Of a DNA stretch of 20,000 nt, positions 1 to 20,000 are shown piece after piece. The notes under the pieces are model-generated. The model made no database searches. It was not told the origin of the DNA and worked only from the letters and a program-made list of their open reading frames with translations. Made by a program: the position numbers and the translations under genes. Position 1 is the first letter of the stretch; each line of letters starts with the position of its first letter. The stretch is from Chrysomallon squamiferum (lineage: Eukaryota > Mollusca > Gastropoda > Neomphalida > Peltospiridae): positions 3,472,258 to 3,492,257 of the forward strand of contig CM022676.1 of assembly GCA_012295275.1 (NCBI GenBank). Reading direction: 5' to 3'.

Positions 1-202
1 ATAATAATAATAATAATAATAGTATTAATAATATTAATAATCATAATAATAATCATAATACTAATCATAATAATAATCATAATAATAATAATAATAATAG
101 TATTAATAATAATAGTAGTAATAGTAGTAGTAGTAGTAGTAGTAGTAATAATAATAATAAAGTAGTAATAGGAGTTGTAGTAGTAATGATAATAATAATA
201 AT

Positions 203-239
<37 letters not shown>

Positions 240-240
240 C
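1..240. repeat. Compound trinucleotide repeat (AAT/AGT/AAC)
   Basis: The window opens inside AAT repeats with ATC interruptions, then AGT units (about 115-180), AAT (about 187-204) and AAC units to about 240. The open frames across it are poly-amino-acid artefacts. From 241 to 540 the sequence is non-repetitive, with no gene recognised. Confidence 0.9.
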
Positions 241-540
241 CAGCCTGCTTCGCTCTTGAACCGAACACACGACACAACTATAATGAAACACATCGAAACG
301 TAAAAAAATAATACCACTTTTGTAAATACATATTCAGATATGTAGATATTGCTGATATACAGCGCGACAGAGTTAATACTTATTTAATTACACCACGTAA
401 CATATTGATTTACTTTTCTCTACCGTCACCTGTGTTTCTGTTAACAGCCTCGTAGCGCTGGCTTGCAGTCGGGGCCGACGCCATATTGTTTTTCACGGAC
501 CACACCCTATAGTACCCCACCCCACCCCTTGGGTGCGTCC

Positions 541-610
541 TAGATGGCCTAACGGTAGCACCGGCCCTGATTACAGTTTTAAGAGGAATCTCGCGGTTTG
601 CTTATGTTAG
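541..610 (+). mobile_element. Degenerate tRNA-like SINE head
   Basis: TGGCCTAACGGT (545-556) matches the A box of the SINE-like sequence at 2930-3072, and the next bases are also alike: GGTAGCACCGGCCCTGATTACAG here, against GGTAACATCGTCCGTCTTCAG there. A B box is not clear. It is probably a second, older member of the same family in the opposite orientation. Confidence 0.4.
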
Positions 611-752
611 CGTTCAGAGATCGTTTGTAACAGTACGCTTCTCTCGTAAAGACGAAATGTCATATTTGATAATCGGTGGAAGGTGGAACGGGAAATAACT
701 GAAGGGATTAAGTAGGCAGCTATAGCATCTTGGGCAAAATGCTGGTTATGAG

Positions 753-755
<3 letters not shown>

Positions 756-826
<71 letters not shown>
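756..826. repeat. (GA)n microsatellite
   Basis: A pure GA run of about 70 bp. It lies beyond the 3' end of the gene, at the edge of the purine-rich block that follows. Confidence 0.95.
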
Positions 827-829
<3 letters not shown>

Positions 830-839
830 CAATGTAACT

Positions 840-1064
840 GTAAATATTTTATGTATAAGAGAAGACGGATAGAGAGAAGGTGAGATACAGTAAGTAATAA
901 GAGAAAGAAAGGGATAGAAATACAAGAAGGAATGATAGAGAAAAGACAGAAGAATAGATTGAAAGAAAAACAAAATAAAAGAGAAAGTGAGTGGGAGTGA
1001 AAAAAAATGAGAGATACGAGAGAGAGAAAGAGAGATAGAAAGAGAGAGAGAGGGGAGAGAGAGA

Positions 1065-1119
<55 letters not shown>

Positions 1120-2110
1120 ACGGATAAATGTTTTTGTAAGAAGTTAATAACGACGACTGATAACACCAACCACTGCAACAGCAGTTATAATAACGCAGAC
1201 GACAACATCTGTCACATTAAAAACAGACAACTGGATTAGCGTGAGCTTTTTCACGTTATCAATGTCATTGTCGTTGCAGTCATTAACCACGTCGTTGTCA
1301 ACAAAGCAACGTGACAATCAACGTCCACTGAATTACGTAATTCAGTCTGAAGAGACAGAAGTTACAGAAAAAAGAAAAGAAGACAAAGAAAGAAAGAAGA
1401 AGAAAAAAGAAGAAAAAAAGATTAATGATAAAATTTGTAGGTGAATGACTGATGCTAGACAGTTTTCTGTCTTTCTTTCTTTTTTTTTTTTTTTGAAGAT
1501 GAAAAAGAACAAACAAAAAATAACAATGCACCGAAAGAAAGGAGAAAAAAAAAAAAAAAAAAAAAAAAACAAACAACAAAGACAGGATATCAAATGGAGA
1601 AACTAAGCATGGGAGAAAATAATGAACAAAAGAAACGAAAAGAATGAAAAAAACAAAAAAATAACAAACAAGAAAGAACCAAAAAGACAGAAGCAAAAGA
1701 TAAAATGACAAAATTAAAGAAGGCAGGAATAAGGAATAAAAAAGAAAGAAAGCAAAGAAGGAAAACAAAGAAAGAAAGAAGGAAGATAAGATAGATATCA
1801 TGATAGAAAGAAAATTTTAAATTTAATAATAGAAAAAAAAAAAAAAAGAATCCCATAAGAAAAGAAACAAAGATAAAAAAAGGAAAGAAGAAGAAAATAA
1901 GAAAACGAACGAAAAAAGATACGGGAATAAAAAAAATAAATAAATAAATAAAATAGAAAGAAAGAAATAAGAAAAAATGAAAAAAAAATGATAGAAACAA
2001 AACAAGAAAAAAAAAAAAAAGAAAAAGAAACAAAATAGGAAAAGAAAAATAAACGAATAAAAAGACAAACAAAACAAGACAAAGAAACCGACAGTTTGCC
2101 ACAAAGAAGC
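840..2110. repeat. Purine-rich block with (GA)n core
   Basis: The + strand is dominated by A and G for about 1.2 kb, including a second GA run (about 1018-1116), A-rich stretches with scattered G, and poly(A) near 1550-1569. The part from 1117 to 1370 is more mixed. Long open frames on the minus strand are Phe/Leu/Ser-rich readings of this composition and are not genes. Confidence 0.85.
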
Positions 2111-2560
2111 GCAAAAAAGATACCTCGGAATAAAATTACAACCTCAGGAGGGCCCTGACAAAATTGATTTGTAAACAGGAAAATGACGTCATCGATGACG
2201 TACGTATTGACCGCTCGGTCGACACGATATTAATGAAAATAACCCATTCACGGTGGCGAGTGAAAAAAAATCAATTTTTCGCCGCACGGCACCAAAACGC
2301 GTTTTACGTACAAGCATTCGAAGACAATCCGCAGCTAAATTCTATCACTGTGTATCTTGACGAACGCCCACTCGGTTCCAGCTATCGTTCAGTGCTTGCT
2401 TATGCAGTTAATTTATTATTGTCATCATCCTGATTATTACGTCTTCGAGAGAATAAAACGAGATCTAATAAAAGGTCTGTCGATGCAGCACAACGAGTAG
2501 ATCTATTTTCGTTGTCGAGTAAAAATACGTCGATGATGAGTTTGAAAAAGTTAAATCTAT
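2111..2560. other. Non-repetitive intergenic segment with a CRE palindrome
   Basis: This is an island of balanced composition between purine-rich and A/T-rich repeats. It contains TGACGTCA at 2184-2191 inside a perfect 16-bp palindrome, ACGTCATCGATGACGT (2186-2201). A frame of about 90 codons is open on the + strand but has no ATG at its start, no splice partner and no family I recognise. No gene is called. Confidence 0.4.
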
Positions 2561-2929
2561 TTTTTTAATTTTTTTTTTTTTAATGTTTATTTATTTATTT
2601 TTATTTTTTGAAAACGTTATGTTGTCGCAAACGAGGTTATTATTTTATTAAACAAACAAATAAATAAATCAATAAAAAAAAAAAAGAAAAGAAAAGAAAG
2701 GTGTGAAAAACGGATAAAAAGAAAAAAGAAAAGAAAAGGAATTGAAGCCTGGTCGTATTTACTACATTGTCAGCTGTCTGTCTTATTGTACGTGAGAATG
2801 TATGTATGTGTGTTTGTGTGTCTATCTGTATCTATATATATATGTATCTTTATATGTATACAATAACCTATTTAGCAATGCATATTCTGTTTCTTAAACA
2901 GATTTGATTTGACTCTGCATATAGACGAT

Positions 2930-3072
2930 ATTCGGGAACGCACTGGCGCAGGAGGACAAAGTTCAGTCACGACCTCACAAACCCGTCAGATGCCGCTGAC
3001 GAGACTCGAACGTATGACACCCATTCGCCCACACTCTGAAGACGGACGATGTTACCTTTTGGCCATCAAGAC
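2930..3072 (-). mobile_element. tRNA-derived SINE-like sequence
   Basis: On the minus strand a Pol III A box, TGGCCAAAAGGT (3054-3065), is followed about 43 bp later by a B box, GTTCGAGTCT (3002-3011). This spacing is typical of a tRNA head. The head is followed by a non-tRNA body of about 70 bp (CATCTGACGGG through CCTCCTGCGCCAG) that does not repeat elsewhere in the window. I could not fold it into a clean tRNA, so a SINE is likelier than a functional tRNA gene. Confidence 0.55.
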
Positions 3073-3186
3073 AACCTTGAGAAAAAAAAGGTTGCTCAAT
3101 AACCGAGGGTAATCATCACTTTCCATGAAACACTCTGTTCTTTGACGGATGATGAATTCAAAAGAAAACCTTACAAACGTCAGACA

Positions 3187-3390
3187 CCATTTCTCTGTGT
3201 GTTTGTATGTATATATGTTTGTGGATGTATTATGTATGTTTGCATGTATGTGTATGCATTTATCTGTGTATTTTATGTACGTTTGTATGTATTTATGCAT
3301 GTACGTATGTATGTCCTTGTGTTTCTATAAATGCATGCATTTATTTATATTTGTATATATGAAACAACTATATGCCTATATAAGTGAATA
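3187..3390. repeat. Degenerate (TATG)n tetranucleotide region
   Basis: TATG/TGTA units with many interruptions fill about 200 bp. Open frames here are Tyr/Val/Cys/Met-rich readings of the repeat. Confidence 0.7.
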
Positions 3391-3500
3391 ATTGAGATAT
3401 CTGAAAATTATTTATAAAACGTACTTAATTGTGTCTATGCATGCTCCCCTATATAAATAATTTAAGGAATATGAATAAGCAGAAATTAACAATATAAAAA

Positions 3501-3503
<3 letters not shown>

Positions 3504-3537
<34 letters not shown>

Positions 3538-3646
3538 AAAAAAAAAACAAAACAAACAACAAAAAAACAACAATGAAAAACAAACAACAACAATATAAAA
3601 AACAAAAAAAAAAAACAAACAAAAAACAACAACAAAAAAAAAAAAT

Positions 3647-3678
<32 letters not shown>

Positions 3679-3680
3679 TA
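3504..3680. repeat. A-rich tract, poly(A) and (CAA)n
   Basis: An uninterrupted run of about 33 A is followed by A-rich sequence with CAA units and another long A run near 3654-3678. It could be the tail of an old retroposed sequence, but no body is recognised next to it. Confidence 0.85.
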
Positions 3681-3944
3681 GAAATAAAATAATAGTCAAA
3701 TGAAAACAGAGACAAATAAAATGAAAAAAATACCGTTAAATAAATATTCACAAATCAAGTTAAGCTGTTTCCTGACCTAGCTGTATTAATATTATTATTT
3801 TAATTTTATTCTAATAACTTTACACATTCTTTTAAACGTAATCTGTTGTGACGTAGTAACATAAACATGACGTAAAGATAATAGAAACGTCACCATCGGC
3901 TAAACTTTTCTTCAGCATCGTATGTTGTTTTGCTTCTTATTACT

Positions 3945-3950
3945 ACTACT

Positions 3951-3985
<35 letters not shown>

Positions 3986-3993
3986 TTACTACT
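3945..3993. repeat. (TAC)n microsatellite
   Basis: TAC units run for about 50 bp, followed by TTG and TTC units up to 4095. It lies in the 3' flank of the gene with no coding support. Confidence 0.85.
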
Positions 3994-4377
3994 AGTAGTT
4001 CAGATATTGTCGTTGTAGATTTTACTGTTATCATGATAATGATTATCACTATTACTGTTATTGTTGTTGTTGTTTTTCTTCTTCTTCTTCTTTTTCTAGT
4101 AGATATATTATACTATATTATTATTTTATATTTATTTTCCCAGACAAGAAACCCGCTTTAGGCATCCCAGACATCAGATATAAAAACAGTTTCAGAAAAG
4201 TAAGTCAACAGACACACCCGCTTGCAATAAAACACATGCACATAATATTATGCAATAAAATTAAAATAAAATAAAATACAAAAAGATAGAGAAGTAACAT
4301 CTTTTATTTTTTAATTCACAGACAACATAATACAGAATATTCATGTTATTTTCTATATGAGCAGTTTGAAAAAGTAA

Positions 4378-4383
4378 TTTATT
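4378..4383 (-). terminator. Candidate polyadenylation signal (AATAAA)
   Basis: This is the first well-placed AATAAA on the minus strand after the stop codon, about 225 nt downstream. A second copy lies at 4303-4308 (about 300 nt downstream) and a third at 4590-4595, which seems too close to the stop. The 3' UTR between 4384 and 4606 has no simple repeat. Which signal is used cannot be decided from sequence. Confidence 0.4.
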
Positions 4384-4606
4384 CAATGACGGATATCGTC
4401 CTCAAACAGTTGAATACGAGATACACCAAATAACACGTGTCAATAACTGTTTTACAAAAGGACGTTAAGAAATGACCAGTCACATTCACGGTACTTAATA
4501 TAAAGTCCACAAGCGACTATGTTATTAAAGATATACTATGTGGCCAATCAAACGAGACTCAGCTTAAACGTTGACCAATGAGCGAGAGTTTTATTAACCT
4601 CATCGC

Positions 4607-16395
<11,789 letters not shown>

Positions 16396-16442
16396 GATTT
16401 TTGAAGTGAACGCGAGTGAGAGGTTATTGAAAGATGCTCCGA

Positions 16443-16448
16443 TTTATA
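16443..16448 (-). promoter_or_regulatory. TATA box of the minus-strand gene
   Basis: TATAAA on the minus strand starts 53 bp before the first ATG. Transcription would be expected about 30 bp downstream, near 16415-16420, where CTCACTC fits a pyrimidine-rich initiator. That implies a very short 5' UTR of about 20-25 nt. The location is inferred from spacing only. Confidence 0.5.
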
Positions 16449-16743
16449 CTTTTTAATATTTCAATTGCACCACACCTACATAGAGACGTTTGTTTGATCT
16501 TGCGAAAGGGTAAGTGTCAAAGGTGTTTTATGAAAGAGAAAGAAACTGAAGATAAAGGTGTTTTTCTTTCGTCAATATTTTTTAAACTGGCGAAATAAAA
16601 TAAATATTTGATAGATTTTAATAAAATACTCATTATTTCATTATACAGAAGAAGAAGAAGAAAAAGAATAATAATAAGGAAACTAGATAGAATACACAGA
16701 AATAAAGAGATCTAAAAAAGAAAAAGGAGAAACACACAAGGAA

Positions 16744-17700
<957 letters not shown>

Positions 17701-17733
17701 TTTCTTCTTGATCTTGTTCTTCTTTACTGTCGC

Positions 17734-18093
17734 CATCATCATGATCGTTGTCATCATCATCATCATTGGTATAATCATCATCACATTCGTCTTCATCATC
17801 AGCATCATAATTTCATCAAAATCACATAAAAAATAAAAATAAATAATAGTAATAATAATAATATAATGATGAAATACAAAAATTAGGTCATAATGACGAC
17901 AAAGGTGATGATGATATTGTTTAGTGGTAAATGTCATACTGGTGGTCGTAGTAGTAACAGTAGTTTTACTGTTATTATTATATAGCTGTAACTTTTTGTT
18001 GTTGCTGTTGTACTACGACAGTTGTTGATGCTGTTGTTGTTGTTAATAGTATTAATTTGTTGCTACTGTTACTGCTACTAGTGTTGTTGTTGA

Positions 18094-18136
<43 letters not shown>

Positions 18137-18175
18137 TTTTTTTCCGCTGTTGTTGTTGTTGTTGTTGTTGCTGTC
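17734..18175. repeat. ATC, AAT, TTG and ATT microsatellite cluster
   Basis: Runs of ATC/CATCAT (17734-17815), AAT (about 17840-17865), TTG (about 17995-18090), ATT (about 18092-18136) and TTG again (18147-18170). Open frames are single-amino-acid readings. Confidence 0.85.
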
Positions 18176-18660
18176 GTCGTTGTCTTGATGATCCTGCTGT
18201 GGTTCGTTGTTTGTCAATTACTTTGCTATAATTTTAAATTTATCAATTCCGTTTACTGAATCACATTTGTAAACTTTAGAGAGTATACTCAAGTACATAT
18301 TAAATTTTATACTCAAGAATCCTTCAATCTTCATAAGAAAAAATAAATCGTTTTATCTTAAGTACTTTATACATTAAGCTCAACTGCCTCTTATAAAAGT
18401 ATATTTTCTCTGACGTCTTTTCAAACCCAAACCGGTTTTGGTTATTGTGAACGGCGTGTTCTAAACATAGAACGTATATCACGTTACAATGACACTTCTC
18501 AAAATGTCGACTGTGAAACTTAATTTAGGGATTATGCTTTGGAGCAGCTTAAATAGCTTTTGAAAGAAAATTGTTATAGCAGTGAGGTGAAGGAAAGTCA
18601 TGGTGAACACGAGTGTAGAGAGACAGTGTAGACGGAGCCTCGATTTCAGAAAGAGAGTTA
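18176..18660. other. Unique sequence, no gene seen
   Basis: AT-rich non-repetitive sequence without a recognisable exon, RNA or element end. Confidence 0.45.
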
Positions 18661-18681
18661 ACCCCCCCAAAAATAAAACCA

Positions 18682-18682
18682 A

Positions 18683-18715
<33 letters not shown>

Positions 18716-18816
18716 GTAGTAGTAGTAAAATTCAAAAATGAAAGTTTGTTTATAAGGAAACAACAATGGGAAAATAAATGAATAAATAAATAATAATAAC
18801 AATAACAAAAGCAAAA

Positions 18817-18859
<43 letters not shown>

Positions 18860-18865
18860 CAATAA

Positions 18866-18905
<40 letters not shown>

Positions 18906-18960
18906 AAAAAAAAAAAAATATCAGGCAAACAAATTTAGAAAAAAAAATAAAAGAAATTAT
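18682..18960. repeat. (AAT)n, (AAAT)n and poly(A) cluster
   Basis: AAT units (18682-18713), AGT units, AAAT units (about 18775-18858) and A runs (18868-18902 and following). Confidence 0.9.
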
Positions 18961-20000
18961 AATAAGTAAAATTAAAATAAATAACCCCAAATAAACAAAA
19001 CGATACAAAAGAAAAAAAAAAACACAGGCAGGAGGCTCATGAACAATACGACACGCAACACACACCCGCAACGAGTCAGAATCCAGTTTAAATATCCACA
19101 CAAACAGCAGCAGCAGACCTGACTACGTCTGCACTCAAAGCTCAACACACTGTAACACGATACAAGACTTTCACAACGAAACGCTGAAGTTTCATATAAA
19201 GAAAATAAATCTCAGTTTTTCTCTCTCACATAAAAGGATGACGACGTCCGTTGTGATTGTTCATTGAACCGTGAAGCCAACAAAGACGTCAAAAAAAAAA
19301 AAAAAAAAAAAAAAGAAGATAATAATAAAATTAAAAAGAGAATAAAAAGCGATGTATAGCTTTTGAAGAAGTACATAAGCTTGGCTGGAAAGAATGTGTT
19401 ATCTGAAACGAAAGAACGTATCGCGTTAAAACTTTTTATTATTATTATTATTATTATTATATGTCTTTTTCTGTCTCTGAATAGAATAACGTTAGCGTCC
19501 ATACAAGTAGGTTGTTGTAAATAAAAGTTCAGGATGTTTAACTTGTCGACGTTTTTCTTCTTCGGAGTTACTGTTTTTGTACGTTCTCTTGTTTTATCTG
19601 GTACGTATTTCACAATCAGTTAAAATACTGGTATTCTAATGATTCGTAAAAAAAAAACACTATTATTTTTATATAAACTGCTATTATATGGTATGTGTAA
19701 CTTTTGAATTTATTTTGTATTCACTGTTTTTGTAACATAAAGTTAAAAATCTGTGACACATGAGACACAGAAAGATTTTCTAACTGTACTTATTTCCAGA
19801 CTGTTATTAATATATCTGCTTTTGCTTCTACAACAACGATTACAACAATAACATAGTCATAGTCACTGATTCTGTTGTTGTTGCAGCAGCTGCTGGTTCT
19901 ACAACAACAACAACAACAACAACAAAACAAAAACGACAGCTCTGTTAATACCGCTACTGTTTCTGTTTTTAAAACAACTAGTTCTACTACAACAATAACA
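18961..20000. other. Distal 5' flank with short repeats
   Basis: Mixed unique sequence with poly(A) (19292-19314), an ATT run (19437-19460) and CAA/TTG units near the end (19830-20000). A possible signal-peptide-like first exon at 19534-19600 is discussed in the findings but is too weak to call. Confidence 0.4.

Noticed and set aside
840-2114. Several long minus-strand open frames rich in Phe, Leu and Ser
   Set aside because: They are direct readings of the purine-rich + strand, contain no domain and occur in overlapping frames. Composition, not coding, keeps them open.
2164-2433. Open + strand frame of about 90 codons
   Set aside because: It has no ATG start, no recognisable domain and no splice partner.
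3002-3065. A functional tRNA gene
   Set aside because: A and B boxes are present, but I could not form a clean acceptor stem and anticodon arm. An attached non-tRNA body points to a SINE.

Overview
The window is animal nuclear DNA, most likely from a mollusc or another lophotrochozoan. It is AT-rich, and an unusually dense set of simple repeats, (GA)n, (CTA)n, (AAT)n, (TG)n and poly(A), separates small exons with GT-AG introns. The organism is inferred from the protein architecture, the repeat style and the transposon remnants; no species marker is visible.

One gene can be reconstructed with confidence. It lies on the minus strand, from the start codon at 16395 to the stop codon at 4607. Eight coding exons (16153-16395, 15277-15562, 14698-14937, 13517-13840, 12785-12936, 9592-9844, 7982-8095, 4607-5175) join in compatible phases at seven GT-AG introns. 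The CDS is 2181 nt including the stop, or 726 residues. The predicted secreted protein has, in order: a signal peptide (about 1-19); a conserved N-terminal module with a GGIWQV core that may be lysozyme/transglycosylase-like (about 30-176); a complete von Willebrand factor A domain with a MIDAS site (about 183-360); a Gly/Ser/Thr/Asn-rich linker (365-415); an unrecognised segment (416-537); and three tandem peritrophin-A-like chitin-binding modules of a four-cysteine type (546-726). Signal peptide, VWA and chitin-binding modules together suggest an extracellular chitin-matrix protein, such as a cuticle, shell or mucosal matrix component. A TATA box lies about 50 bp before the start codon and AATAAA signals lie 225-300 nt after the stop.

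Region by region: 1-4300 is the 3' flank of the gene, with microsatellites, a purine-rich block (about 840-2110), two related tRNA-like (probably SINE) sequences and A-rich tracts. The gene fills 4300-16450. Intron 7 (5176-7981) and intron 6 (8096-9591) hold long AAT, GA, CT and TG tracts. Intron 5 (9845-12784) holds a 205-bp inverted-repeat element with the remnant of a transposase C-terminus. Intron 3 (13841-14697) holds two tandem partial copies of the exon 3 tail. Intron 1 (15563-16152) holds a three-unit (CTA)n/(CAA)n minisatellite. 16450-20000 is the 5' flank, mostly repeats with no convincing second gene.

Four points deserve attention. The N-terminal module carries Gln where a catalytic Glu would be expected. 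The two exon-tail copies differ from the real exon mainly at silent sites. Exon 7 is an in-frame, phase-symmetric exon lying between the only complementary (GA)n/(CU)n pair in the primary transcript. The 205-bp element in intron 5 looks like an internally deleted mariner-type transposon.
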